From the NCBI GenBank assembly GCA_000697475.1, contig JNEU01001132.1, positions 1 through 64,000 of the forward strand: a stretch of DNA of 64,000 nucleotides, in the 5' to 3' direction. The position numbers and the translations under genes are program-made. Every line of letters begins with the position of its first letter. Positions within the stretch are counted from its first letter, which is position 1. Source of the DNA: Lichtheimia corymbifera B2541 (lineage: Eukaryota > Mucoromycota > Mucoromycetes > Mucorales > Lichtheimiaceae). Of this stretch, positions 1 through 12,247 are shown in pieces. The notes below the pieces were generated by a model. The model did no database searches, was not told where the DNA came from, and saw nothing but the letters and a program-made list of their open reading frames with translations.

Positions 1-96
1 CATCATCACAAAGAACATCATCACAAAGAACATCATCACAAAGAACATCATCACAAAGAACATCATCACAAAGAACATCACAAAAGCATATGGCAA
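1..96. repeat. 15-bp tandem repeat at the window edge
   Basis: Five exact copies of catcatcacaaagaa fill positions 1-75, followed by a shortened sixth unit. Because the unit is 15 bp, all three frames repeat. Frame 1 reads His-His-His-Lys-Glu and stays open from position 1 to the stop at 250-252, so this could be the C-terminal end of a gene cut by the window edge. No family is recognisable, and a plain minisatellite is equally likely. The array may continue to the left. Confidence 0.8.
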
Positions 97-252
97 CGAC
101 AACGGTTTATGACCTTCCTGCGACAAAGCAATTTCTATCATCATACAAACAAGGCACTCTCAATGGAGCGGACTACTATATCATTATCATGTAACTATAG
201 TATCGTTGCGAGCATCGTTGAAGGAAGGTTTACTTATGATGGTTATCTATAG

Positions 253-1439
253 GCACAGCCGACAAGTTTGGTGAAGCATGCGTAAGACCCCAAGTATATA
301 AGGGCGAAAACAAGTCTGGCGAAGGAGTTGGGCTTCATGTAAGACCCTAGGGCGAAAAACAAGTCTGGCAAAGGAGTTGGACATCATTCAAAGATACAGC
401 AGCAGCAGAGAACCTGATCACGTACGTATATCAATTAATGCATTACATTGAAGTGATATCTAACTTTGGTGATTTTACTTTAGATGACACGTCTCAATTA
501 TCAAACACAAAAGCAAAAGCAAAAGCAAGAAGAACATTGTGCAGGAAGACGAGGTGCCATATTAACAACATAACTAGTAGTAGAAATTAAACGTATCCTT
601 ATTTAATTTAACGTGGAATAAACATAATCTACAAAGGACAAGTTGTAGTGGGCTATGCTCAGTCGGGGATCTCGTTTGAAACGCATAAGAATCATGCTTG
701 CCAGGGACTCGCTTCTCTCTTGTGGTGTCGATGAGCAAACGACGTCGTAATCCAAGTCCTCACTAAGATCGGCTAGTCGCTTCATCCTGCAGCAATGGCT
801 AGTGTCGCCTTTCTATCCACGTCCAATGACACGAATGAACCAATGCCTTGTGGAAGCGATTGAAGACGACTATTGACAAGCAGCAACGAACCGATTACCA
901 TGGCAACGATCGCATGAGGCAATAAGGATATACTCAAAGGACATATTCTCCATACACAACCAACCAACCAAGCTCTATTGTCATGTGGATCAAGTTGTTG
1001 CTAGGGGGGTGTTCATCATGCAATGGCCACTTCATCCAGTTGACAGGCGTGTGTTTCACGTGATCCCATACCGCAGACAATCCATACATAGGAACAGTAG
1101 TACCAGTAGTGGATCAATAAAACTCATCTTGCATGCAATGATATCTTCAGCTCAAGCAGCCATGTGTGACACCTATCAAGACCACCCATCCGTGATAGAT
1201 GCGCGTGTAAACCATTGTAACATGACAATATCTTCTTGACTGGATGTTGTTTACGTACCTTTCTAAAGGCGATCATCATCATCCCATTTATGCAGCAATC
1301 TGTCAACAACGCGTGCAAGCAATCAACACATGCTCACGTACTATTACATTCAGTTTGTCAGCTTGCGTATAGTGCTCTTGACACAATCAATCAGCAGCAA
1401 ACAGCTCCATCATCGCGCTTAATATAGTATAGGTAAAAC
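253..1439. other. Intergenic, no supported gene
   Basis: There are only short open frames (at most about 84 codons) in this stretch. None has a recognisable domain or a convincing intron structure, and two neighbouring minus-strand frames at 603-967 do not join into a recognisable protein. I see no RNA gene. Confidence 0.5.
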
Positions 1440-3490
1440 CTGCAGGTATCAGCTACTATCAACTTTCATAATGAAGCGTGGAGGCTTTATGAGAATGAAA
1501 AGGATCAGCGTGCCCGAGAGCATCATGCGGGGAAGTTTACAGTAACATGTGAGATGGGGACTCTCATGCTCATGGACCACCCGCACTGCTTATATTATTT
1601 CCCATGTATTCACCGACGTACGATCCCATTCAAAAATATCACAATGAAGTGTGCGATGTTGATATGAATGGAGTTGATCAGCAGGATCCAGAGAACCTTC
1701 TTACCAAGTTTCACGTTCGAGATGGGGAATCCCAAGGTATTTCATACTAAACGACATTTCATGATTTTGGGCGGGTACGGAATTTCCGTCCGTCATAGTA
1801 AACCTCACATTATAACCTCCCATTCAAGATTTTCAAATCAAGCGTCATGTCTTTATTACGGCAAAGTTGATCAGCGTGTCCAAGAGCATCTTGTGTGAAA
1901 ATATCAAGTCTGAGAAAGGCAATCTCAAGGTTATGGAGCGTCCACGCTCCATATATACCCATGCGTTCATCATCCGACGCTCCCATTTTAATTCTCACAA
2001 TGAAGCCTGCGACTTTAATATGAATGGAGTTGATCAGCATGTCGACGCCCAGCGCCCTGACCAAGTTTGACAATGGAGATGGACAATCGCGGGGGTGTGC
2101 ACTATGCACCCTACTTGCGTTCCGTCCGTCCTATCTTTGGGCCGCCCCGCATCCAAAATATTTATAATGAAGCCTGCGATTTTTAAATGAATGGAGTTGA
2201 TCAGCATGTCTCAGCAAACCTTCTGACCAAGTTTCAAGTTCAAAGTGGGCTATCCCAAGGTAATACATACTAAATGACATTTCAATGAATCCGGCGCGTA
2301 CCCCATTTCCGACCATCCATAGTAAACCCCATATTATACCCTCCCATTCAAAATTTGTAAATGAAGCGTAGGTTCTTTATTAAGACAAAGTTGATCAGCA
2401 TACCCAAGAGCATCTTGTGTGAAAGTTTCAGGTTCGAGAGAGGCAATCAAGGTCATGGATTAATTTATAGTGTGCATGGATCTGTCGGACGGTGCCTGAT
2501 CTGCATATTTAATTTCCAGCTCTTCCCACTCCTTGCTTCTTGCCTCTTCTTCCCATTCCCAAGTGTTGCCCCTTTCAAGTACAATTAACACCTGCAAACG
2601 ATTGTCCTGCTTCAACCCATCATGTCAATCCTACAACTGTATTGATCCGATTGTCTTTGACTGAATGGCAACTCCATGGCGTGTGCACAGCCGTCTTATC
2701 ACTCTTCTACAACACAGCACACGAGTCTCTTGACACAATACACGCTCTTACACATTCCTTTGACACAACCAATCGTTATAGCAGCCGCCATTAGCAAGGC
2801 GTTCATTCTATTGTCTCAAACAGCGTTCACAGCCTTGTCACTCTACTGCAACACACGCTCTTGCACACTCCTCTACCGCGACCAAATGTACAGCAGCTGC
2901 TATTAGCAAGGTCTTTATTCCATTGTCTCAAGTTACCAGCAGCAACTTGTTTTGATACATACGAGTCCAATGGATGGGATGTCATATTAACTATCAAGTA
3001 CACCGCGATCCAAGCAATCTTCACCCGGTTGAGCTGCGATGAAAATGGCCAAGAAAAGAGATCGACCAACAGCAGGATGAATCAGCAAGCGATCATATGG
3101 CTCGTTTCAACCAACATATAGGATTTGCAATGATTATGGATGGATGGAAACTTGGAACTACTAGGTAAGTCATCATAAGGAAGGGTGGATAAGGCTGAGG
3201 ATGATGATGGATTGATGAGAGGGCTTATATCTTCCACCAAAGCTTTTAGTGCAGTGGATTAACCTTGGAATACTCGAGTCAATGCACATAGCAGCTACTA
3301 TTTTGCAATCATGGATGAAGGACGCTTATAACGGCAGCAACCAAGAATATAACACCACATGGATCCCTGTCTCCCTACGTGATTCACCCGTATCTTATTC
3401 AATTTGCAATACTGCTCCTTGATCTTGTTCACTTGATAAACATTCACACTACCATGACGTGCTATTCCTCGACTTTTTCATTGAATGAAA
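1440..3490 (+). repeat. Degenerate repeat element, locus 1 (half-copy of the 29-33 kb palindrome)
   Basis: The first kilobase is an array of degenerate units. Each begins with a variant of aatgaagcgtg, followed about 25 bp later by gttgatcagc. Unit starts lie near 1471, 1642, 1833, 1999, 2166 and 2360, so the spacing is about 166-194 bp. From about 2400 to 3490 a unique tail follows. It matches, in order, the outer right arm of the palindrome at 32.4-33.3 kb and the reverse complement of its left arm at 29.4-30.6 kb, including the stretch around ggatactcgagt and atggatgaaggacg. Only one arm is present, so this is a solo arm or a decayed copy. Short open frames inside it are by-products of the repeat. 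Confidence 0.75.
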
Positions 3491-3948
3491 GTTGGATTCA
3501 ACGTGTATTTACGAGGGGTGGTTTTTGGATTGAAAGGAAGGGAATAGAGATTTGAAGATGGGAAGGCGAGATACGATCATCTACAACAATGTGAGATGGT
3601 GTTGTTGTTCTTTCTCAAGTTGTGTTAAAGCTTCCTAGTTCATATGCTGATAGACGAATATTGCAAAGGGAAGCAATTCGAGAGTGATGATGTCCATCAT
3701 AGTGCTTGTCACAGAAGCATGGTTCATTGAAGTTTGATTCATCATCATAGTAGCTTATTCATTGTGGTGTTCAAGCATACTATGCTTACCTATGTCAATT
3801 CTCACCAAATGCTATCTAAAGCAACCTTGTATAAGAACGAACCATTCCAACGGGCTGCCGCCATAGGCGGACCTTACTATAGGTGTCATATCGATCATGC
3901 ATTTCTCAACCAATAGGATTGACTCTCCCTGTCGTCCCTTGGCTCTGT
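3491..3948. other. Spacer between repeat modules
   Basis: About 460 bp lie between the tail of the degenerate repeat and the first foldback. I see no gene, RNA or repeat in it. Confidence 0.4.
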
Positions 3949-4495
3949 GACACAAACAAGGCCAACTGCATCTTTGACTGTATCACGGCTAGCTACTTGA
4001 CAATGAGCAACGACCTCTTTTTATATAGCATCACACTTACAGCATATGTAAAACATAAAGATGGCCATCTACAATGAAACGTGGAGTCTTTCATAGAACA
4101 AAGTTGCTCAGCGGGGTGAAAGGAATCTTGTGTGCAAGTTTCACGATCGTGGTGGTCAATCCTAAATTTCGCAATGTCACCACCACCAGCCAAAGTGGTT
4201 AGGCGGTCGACCTCTTTGAATTTTTCTTGGCTGGTGGCGACATTGCGAAATCTAGGATTGGCGAGTTTGATTGTGAAGCTTGCACACAACGTGCGCTCGA
4301 CCACGACGAGCAACTTCGTTCTATGAAAGGCTACATGTTTCATTGTAAAGTTTAGAGATGCAGGCGCCTTTACGTTTCATATATGCTGTAACCATGATGC
4401 TATATGAAAGGTGGTATTTATTCATTGTCAAGTAGCTAGAGCGTAATAGAGCTAAAGATGCAGAGGGGCGTGTTTACGTAGCACATCTGTTTGGG
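3949..4495. repeat. Foldback 1 (imperfect inverted repeat)
   Basis: Two arms of roughly 240-260 bp face each other around a centre near 4208. The inner stem pairs the stretch ending in gcaatgtcaccacc (4171 onward) with ggtggcgacattgc ending at 4246. Each arm carries one copy of the core unit (aatgaaacgtgg, then aacaaagttgctc), and each outer end carries a boundary module resembling the sequence around agagctaaagatgcagagg. The arms differ by scattered substitutions and small indels, so this is an aged structure. No transposase is encoded. Confidence 0.75.
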
Positions 4496-5005
4496 GTGAA
4501 CAGAAAGGGCGAATGCATGGTAGTTAATGGATCATTCAATAACGGTCATACATTGGCAGCTAGCATACACTTTTTTTCCTTTCCCAGCTTCTGCTCAATC
4601 CACTTGATGGGAACGATGCACCTGCTCCAGACATTCGTCTCCATCATTCAACTTTGTTGATCCGAGCTGATTTGGCTGAGCTATGCCCAAATAAAGAGAC
4701 ATCAGTTGAGGTGGATAGTGCATGCTGCATGTATGGGCTGATATGCTCTTTGTTTGAGCGTAACTCGGTCAAATCAACTCGGATCAACAAAGTTGAATCA
4801 TGGAGATGAATGTCTAGAGCAGGTGCATCATTCCCATCAAGTCGATTGGCCGAAAGTTGGGAATGAGAAAAAGTACATGTTAGCTGCCAATGTATGCATT
4901 GGAAATGACATATGCGTACCTGCCATGCACTTGTCCCTGAAGTGCTGACTTTTTAGCTCAGGTACACAAACACGCCTCTCTACATCTTTGGCTCTATTAC
5001 GGTGT
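4440..5005. repeat. Foldback 2 (imperfect inverted repeat)
   Basis: The inner stem pairs caactttgttgatccgag (4649-4666) with its complement ending at 4795, giving a centre near 4722 and a loop of about 110 bp. Outer arms pair sequence near 4550 (cattggcagctagcat) with 4885-4900. The outermost boundary modules (4440-4490 and 4960-5005) are shared with foldbacks 1 and 3, so the three structures overlap end to end. The interior differs from foldbacks 1 and 3 and lacks the core unit. Confidence 0.7.
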
Positions 5006-5500
5006 AGCTACTTGACAATCAACAAACACCACTTGCCATATAGCACCACCCTTACAGCATATGTAAAACATAAAGATGCCTGTATCTCTAAACTTTACAA
5101 TGAAGCGTGAGGTCTTCAATCGAACAAAGTTGCTCGTCGTGGTGAAGCGCACCTTGGGTGCAAGTTTCACGATCAGGCTCGGCGATCTCAGATTCACCCA
5201 ATGTCACCACCAGCCAAAGTTGAATCAGGTCGACCTCAAGAATTTTTTTCGACGAGGCTGGTGGTGACATTGGGTGAATCTGAGATCGCCGAGCCTGATC
5301 GTGAAACTTGCACCCAAGGTGCGCTTCACCACGACGAGCAACTTTGTTCGATTGAAGACCTCACGCTTCATTGTAAAGTTTAGAGATACAGGCATCTTTA
5401 TGTTTTACATATGCTGTAAGGGTGGTGCTATATGGCAAGTGGTGTTTGTTGATTGTCAAGTAGCTACACCGTAATAGAGCCAAAGATGTAGAGCGACCTA
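4960..5500. repeat. Foldback 3 (near-perfect inverted repeat)
   Basis: Arms of about 220 bp are almost identical reverse complements around a centre near 5235. A 66-codon open frame at 4997-5197 on the minus strand is repeated exactly at 5274-5474 on the plus strand, which shows the arm identity over at least 200 bp. The spacer is only about 40 bp. Each arm holds a core unit beginning aatgaagcgtgagg. The same hairpin design sits at the centre of the palindrome at 31.25-31.74 kb. The mirrored open frames are not genes. Confidence 0.85.
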
Positions 5501-8500
5501 TTTGTGCAACAAGGCCTTCGGCAAGGGATTGAAGATCCAATCCGATTGGTAGAGGGTGCATAATAGATCCTGCGCGTATAACAAGATCCGCCGTTGATAA
5601 TCCGAATGAAACTCTCTTCAGGTTTACCATGATGTGGCTAATAGGTCAAAATGATCAGCGAGTCCTTGAGTTGCGTAATTGTGTGAGAGTGATAATGACG
5701 TTGCTCGCCTCATGAAACTGGTACTTGAATATATGCTGTATGTCCTCTGCTGCTGGTTTCCATTGTGGTTATTGTTATACAACAAGAAGCATTTGGTCGT
5801 CACCATCAATGTGTGAGATACACGTTTCCGATGATGAAGCCATCCACTGATGTGATGATCATGGACTAAATGTAGCTCGAAATATAATAATCTAGGTAGC
5901 ATACAAAGACCAATCGGTATTGGTTTTCCTTATTGTAAAAGCATTAGCTGTTTAGAGGAATCTTATGAAAGGGGTTACCCTATTGCTCGGTAAAGGTACT
6001 TGTTACAGCTTTTATCGATGTGCGGACACCAAGAATAATGGGGATCATGTAAGCAAAGCGCCGGATGAGAAATCCAAGAGCTATACGCACGCTCACACAA
6101 ACGCCTTATTGCGTGGAATACGAAGACATCAAGTGATTTGTGATACACAGCAGATAGGATGCTTCAATTGATAATGGATTTTACCACCTTGTTTATCTCA
6201 AATGCTGATTCATTCTATGACAATCAATCACACCAAGCGTATTCGTGCAGCGGTCCCATCAATCTATCGGTCCCGTCACCTTTCCCAACAAACGTTTATC
6301 AATCGTTGTTGTCACAGAAGAAATACCCACGCCCACCACCATGCACATATAAACATAGGATGTTGTCGTCTACTACCATACTCCCATCCATCTCTTCTTT
6401 TCCTTCCATTATACCTCTCTTCTGATTGCTGACACTTTCAAACCCCAAGTTGATGTGGCTGATGCTCTTATATTGTGAGCGATCCATGGACTAACTTGCG
6501 GTGGCCTTTAGTAGCCTTCCATTGCTATCCTATTTTTATGTATTATCAATGGTGATGTTTAGCTCTTTATTTAAGGTAGAGCCCGATAATCCTGCTTGAT
6601 GATGTATATAATGTATTTTCATTCCCTCTGATGTAGCTACGTACCTCATGAGATGCATATGCAAACGTGGATTAGGTGGCGTGCCACAGCCCACCGGGGT
6701 GAATGTTGATATAATGGAACATATACATACGGTCTTTTAAGGACCATCACGCTGCCAACTATGAAAAACACATACTGCCACATGGACAAGGCATTGGATG
6801 GAGGTGTTGGACAGCTTTAAGGTAACTAAATTTGTCACATCGCACTATATGACATGGGAGAGTAATGAACTGAACCTTTCCGTAGGATATCATGGAGAAG
6901 TCGCTGAACGCGTACCACCCCAGTGGGAGCATTCATGGTATTTGTGATTATCTTTCGCAACGTTTGTGTATTCACGTGTATTGGAGTAGCGACTCGTCTC
7001 TTGAGGACTACGTGGTGATATGCATACCTCATGTCTCTGCAAGCTGAAGGCAACCCCAAACAACCCAAATCCCGAGAAGTTATTTCTTTGCTGCCCTCTA
7101 TAAGGCGCCTTGCGTTTGGGCCATATACAAGAGTGGCATCTTTTGTGGGTTTGCTTCAGAAGGGGCCTACGTACAATACGGATGTAGCAAATACCAAGGC
7201 CATAATAATACCTCTTTTTTTCGTCCATGGTTAGCAAGATTTCAAGAACCATTCTTTTCTCCTTCAAGCTTCGTGTAACTTTACACCAAAGCGATGCTAC
7301 GTTTGTGAATCCCCTTAAAGGTGGATGATTCCATTTCCTTTCTCGTTCATACCATTAACTAGCCAACAGCATTGATCATCTCCAGCTGTTCTCCCAAGCA
7401 AGTATACCAACGATCCCTTCACATAATGAAGCCTGCGAGTATCCTGGTATGCTGTTTTCAACAAGTACCAGCACATGCCAACATGTGCAGTAGGATCCAA
7501 ACCTGTCATTATCTACATATATGGATCTCTACAAGCAAACCAACCCAGTTTCAGCATACATCCAAAACCGCAGTTGCTGTAAGGAATGACTAAGCAAAAG
7601 CCAGGCCAAAGGTGTATGGCGTACCAGCACTTTTAAACCACTATGCCATATTTGTGAATTGCTCTATTGTTTTATATTATACAACTCGTCTCTCAAATGA
7701 CATCGCCTATATTCATGTTGGGTATAATGAGGACCATACTTTGACGTCTTCCTTTTGTAGTTTGTATTGTACAACATGATGTTGTGTTGACAACAAACGT
7801 TTCATTAGGGCAGCAGGAATGCTTAGTTGGGTACTATATCGGGAACCGGATGATGAAATTTATAGACTCACGGAGGTAATACGAGACTAACAGGTTATAC
7901 GTCGGTATCCATCAAGAGAGCCACATTGGTCTTTCTCTTTACTTCCATTACGCTTTATATGCTACTATCCTGCGCCATGATAGAGTAGTATATGGTAGAG
8001 GACAAAGGAACTGTGTATCAAAGACAAGTTTTACTAACACTAAATGGAAGCAAAGGAGGATTGTTGTTGCTCTTTGGACAAGCGACCAACCCGGTGGATG
8101 TGGATGAATTGTTGTTAAGCTTCTTTGCGTAACTTTTGTTTGTGCTACCATTCCCGCTGTCCCAACGAATATGTACCCAGCTGCCGGGTCTATATTCGCA
8201 TTCAGCGATTGTCGTCCGCGTAAAAAGATATTCCTTTATTCTCTGTATAGCTTCGGTAATATGAAAGGGGAACTATAAAGGAATAAAAGATTCGCATACA
8301 TAATGATGATGATGTCTTGAGTTTTTGCCTATATATGGTGGGAAAAGTGCGTGTGTGAATTTCAGCTTACCCCAGACGCTTTTGGATGCGGGGGAGAGGA
8401 GGTGGAATGAAAAGTAATGCAATTTGACGAAAAAAGTCGTGCATGGCATATTGCATGTACCTGCAGCAGCAACGACAATAAACCATGACAACGACGCTGT

Positions 8501-8707
8501 GCATGGCAACACCCTCTATCTTGGGTAGCAACCTTAAAAGAACAAAAACAACCGACCAAGGAAAAAGAAACCTCCTTTGTCTTGTATCCGGACTATCCTT
8601 GCGGCCATTGTACAACATGCACTATTTCTTTGAGCCATTGTCTCACTTCTTTTTGGTCTTTACCTTCCTCTCTTTCACCCATTCCTGACGCCTGGACGCA
8701 TTACGGC
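5501..8707. other. Long intergenic stretch, no supported gene
   Basis: About 3.2 kb contain only short, unrelated open frames on both strands. The longest, 125 codons on the minus strand at 6890-7267, has no recognisable domain and no plausible splicing partner. A single match to the repeat core (aatgaagcctgcgag near 7424) looks like a chance or relic copy. The last 200 bp, with CT-rich tracts around 8640-8690, are the likely promoter and leader of the transporter gene that follows. Confidence 0.5.
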
Positions 8708-10502
8708 ATGACCGACATTGAAGGATCCACCAAGATTGAATATGCCGACAAGGCCATGTCGTCGTCGTCATTACAAGAATACCGCACCTATCCCATACGC
8801 TTTTACGGTCTCACTGTTATTGGCCTATTGAATATTGCTTCTTCTCTGTGTTGGCTATCAGTGGCACCTGTTCCTGATTATGCATCCGAATATTTTGGTG
8901 GAGCCAGTCTTTCAGTCATCAACTGGTTCTCGAATGTGTTCATGCTCACCTACCTTGTCGCTGGCCCATTATCAAGTATCGTTTATGATCGATGGAACAT
9001 CAAAATTGGTGTAAGGGATTATATGTTTAGTAGGAGCCATTCTTGCTCATCATCATCATCTCAATCATAGATTGTGGGTGGTGCTTGTCTACAAGTGCTG
9101 GGTGCCTGGCTACGTTTCTTTTCATGGTTCGTCAAGAATTCCTCCTCTGGTCGATTAGCTCTGGCCATGGTGGGACAGGTAAGATGCAATGTCCCAAATC
9201 AAGAGACAGCGTTATTGATTCTGTGCAACGAAAACAAAAGGTCATTTGTGCCATTGGTCAACCTTTCATCTTGAATGCAGCAACACCGGTAAGCAATGAA
9301 CAACACTAAGAATAGTCATCATCATTCTCATGCGATCATGATTTACATAGTATGCCGCCCTATGGTTCAGCCCTGATGGTCGTGGATCAGCAACTACCAT
9401 TGGTGGATTGAGTAGGTGATCCATCTCCCAGTGTTATAGATGGAGTTGACTCATTTGTCTTCTTTTCACGTTGTTTAGCAAATGCTGTGGGAATGGCAAT
9501 TGCATCTCTTGTTCAGCCAGCACTCGTTACGGACGTGGATACAATGTGGCAAGGGGTAAGTAGTACAAGAACCCTGAGAGTTACACTGATTATCCCCGGG
9601 AAACATCATCAACTCAAATATACGTTCTTCTTGTAGCTGCTCTTCATCGCATGCGTCAACACAGCTTTTGCCATCCCTGCCTTTTTTATTCCACCCAAGC
9701 CAAAAACACCACCATCCTATAGTGCATCAGCAAGCGATGAACGCAGCATTCCTTTCTTTACATGTATGCGGATGTTATTTACCAATTACAATTACTTGAT
9801 CGTTATGCTTTCATTCGGTGTCCTTTGCGGTCTATTTTCAACCTTGTCGACACTCATGCCACAAATCCTTACACCTTATGGATACACCAACGATGAGGCA
9901 GGCTATGTCACGGTGGCATTTATTGTAGCAGGCATCGTGGGTGCAGTATCATCAGGCCTGGTGATTGACAAATTCAGGGTCCATAAGCTGATTCTCAAGA
10001 CGTTTGTACCTATTCTCGGATTCATGTATCTTGCCTTGCTTATGGTTGGTATGTATAAAAAGTCAAGCTATTGTTTATTTTGGGTAATTGACAAAAGGCA
10101 TATCTAGTGAAAAGCGACAACTTTGCACCCATTATTGTGATCGCAGCGCTCATGGGCTTTTTTACCTTTTCGTTGCTTCCAGTTGCATTGGAATTGAGTG
10201 TTGAGAGTAAGTCATATGCATATAGGATCATGGCATGTACTAACATCATCGTAGGTTCATATCCTGTTTCTGAATCCTTCTCGAGCCCATTCTTATGGCT
10301 GGCATCCCAAATCTTGGGTTTGGTCTTTGTTGTCTCCATGGATGCACTTCGTGCTGGCGATGATGGTGACCCACCAGAGAATATGCGACGTGCCTTGATT
10401 ATGGGTACAGGTCTTTCCATGCCCATCATGGTCTTTTCCACCATTTATAACAGCCGTAATAAGCGTATGGAGACTGAAGAACAGCATCAGCAATCCAAAT
10501 AA
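8708..10502 (+). CDS. SLC49 (FLVCR/DIRC2-like) major facilitator transporter
   Basis: Eight exons join in phase: 8708-9010, 9071-9178, 9241-9288, 9351-9411, 9479-9555, 9637-10048, 10108-10206 and 10255-10502, giving about 452 residues. The product is a multi-span membrane protein. The first span (GLLNIASSLCWLSVAPVP) and the FSNVFMLTYLVAGP segment are typical of the SLC49 family, as is the late stretch LLPVALELSVE followed by SYPVSES, which matches the conserved E-x-x-YP region of FLVCR and DIRC2 proteins. A hydrophilic central loop, rich in Pro and Ser, separates the two halves. Animal members move haem, choline or related solutes, but the fungal substrate is unknown. The ATG at 8708 was chosen because it follows a CT-rich leader and gives a short polar N-terminus; an in-frame upstream start lies in that leader. 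The gene converges with NUC1, with 234 bp between stop codons. Confidence 0.85.
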
Positions 10503-10736
10503 GGCGCGCGCACATCTTTTTGTTCCTTATTACTATTTACCACCTTTTCACTATATCCATTATCCAGCGTGCCATTACATACCCACTTTCACGTGTTTAT
10601 ATTAATGCTGTAACAGTAGTAGTAGTAGTAATCTTATTCAACCCATACTGTAAATTGCTATTAGCCTTATATAATCTTACATGTTTTACAACGTCGTCGT
10701 GCTACTACAATTTTATTCCTAATGTGTAAAGAATAG

Positions 10737-11781
10737 CTATGTTTTGCATGTTGTCTGGGTACAAAGATCCTTAAATTTAGAACGATCGAGTTTCTCAAAG
10801 AATAGCAGACCCGAAGCACGTTCAATGGATTGGAGATCGACTTTGAAATCAGTCAATGCAGTCTTGCTATCAATTTTCTGATTGGGTAGCACAAAAGCAG
10901 CCATGGCATAATCGGATCCAACAGGTGCGAGGACAATCTTGTAGAAATGAGTTGGCACAGCGACATTGGGAACAGTGCCAAGCATTGGATACGTGATTTG
11001 ATAACCTGGGTTCTTGGTTCCAGCATCTTCTTGATTCAAGTAGTACTTTGTAGCATCATCCATGGCTTGTGGTAAAAAGAGAGGGCCCGTGTAGACGTAC
11101 ACATCGCTGAAATTTTGTGTCAAATCACGTACAAATCCTTCAACGTAGGACCAATCTAAACACAAAAAGTCAAGACTTGCATAAAAATCCTTATCATTCC
11201 CACTTACAATGACGATTGAAACCAATGCCAACTTGGGGTGCCATATTGGATAACAAAAAGGTCTCATCCATTGCTTCTTGGGTTTGAACAGCATCACCAG
11301 CAGGAGCCATATGTCCTCGATCATAGCCACTACGACTATAGTCCTTGAGATGAGCACGGAAAAGCTGGGGTAATTCATCATCTTCATGGAAAGACGAGTT
11401 GCTACGATCCACATCAGGATGAGCTGTAAGCGATTCAGCGGTCAAATGTTCTCCCACCCAGTGTGGCAAGCGGAGACGACGATCATAAGAAGCGACATAT
11501 TCCTTGCGCTTGAGTAAATCCACCACAGGTCCTATAAGATACAGTGTTACTATCACCCACCCACACACACACCCACACTACAAGACATTACCTGGATTGC
11601 CAAACTGCAAAATGTCCTCACCCGAAGGAGCGGCATCAGCTCGCTTGGACCACTGATGCATAGCCTGATTCACCATTGGACCATGGAGCACGAAACCAAC
11701 CATGGCCAGGGTTGTCAACATGCCCGTAAGGAAGGCGAGCAAATGACCAACGTTTAGAATAGAGCCTTTAGAGTGACGCAT
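10737..11781 (-). CDS. NUC1: Mitochondrial DNA/RNA non-specific endonuclease (EndoG family)
   Basis: Three minus-strand exons, 11592-11781, 11208-11531 and 10737-11155, join in phase to 310 residues, the usual size for fungal NUC1. The signature DRGHMAPAGD is at about residues 134-143, where the His is the general base, and is followed by the metal-binding Asn region LSNMAPQ...NRHYW created across the second splice. An N-terminal hydrophobic segment (HLLAFLTGMLTTLAMVGFVL) fits a membrane anchor in the mitochondrial inner membrane or intermembrane space. The enzyme degrades nucleic acids and acts in mitochondrial recombination and cell death in yeast. The start at 11781 immediately precedes this anchor; the open frame runs further upstream, but without targeting features. 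Confidence 0.92.
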
Positions 11782-12247
11782 AAAAGAGAGTAGAATAAAG
11801 TGAAAGGAAGGAGAAAAGGGACGTGTATGTAACAAATGGTGTTCCTGGCGGCGGCACTTTATGGCTGTTGCTGCATGATCAATGCTATACCAATAACAGG
11901 ATATGTGCGTGTCCCGTGTGACATTATCTTCATGAGACACAAAATGTATAAACGATTCGATTTACTTTATCTATGATTCCAATTCCAAAAAGAAGGATAC
12001 ATTAGCCGAAACAAAGGGGATGTTCTGTTTAATAAGTAAGAATGCTTTATACATTGCGTGAGGATAAAGTAAAAAAAAAGGAAACGTAGGATCACAAAAG
12101 GAATAATGAGCAATATTATTGTTGCCCATGACGATGTATATGAGAGATAGAAAGAGAGAGAAAGAGATGTATATGTGTGTGAGTACGTAATGGTGGTTGT
12201 AATGCGGTTATGCAGTTGAAAGAAAAAGAAAAGGAGGTAGATGGGTA
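11782..12247. promoter_or_regulatory. NUC1 upstream region and PMC1 3' region
   Basis: This 466-bp gap lies between two minus-strand genes. It should hold the NUC1 promoter and leader (near 11782-11950) and the 3' UTR of the Ca2+-ATPase (near 12100-12247). The part around 12060-12190 has A-rich runs and gagagaaagaga tracts. No specific element could be identified. Confidence 0.4.

Noticed and set aside
603..967. Two adjacent minus-strand frames that might be one broken gene
   Set aside because: No family is recognisable, no splice joins them convincingly, and they lie next to repeat sequence.
4997..5474. Pairs of identical 60-66-codon open frames on opposite strands
   Set aside because: They are mirror images produced by the inverted repeat. 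The same pattern occurs at 31255-31736, and none has a domain or codon bias.
6890..7267. 125-codon minus-strand frame
   Set aside because: There are no domain, no splice partners and no conserved motif. The length is within chance for a 3-kb gene-free stretch.
7420..7440. Single match to the repeat core near 7424
   Set aside because: Only about 15 bp match and the rest of the unit is absent, so chance or a very old relic cannot be told apart.
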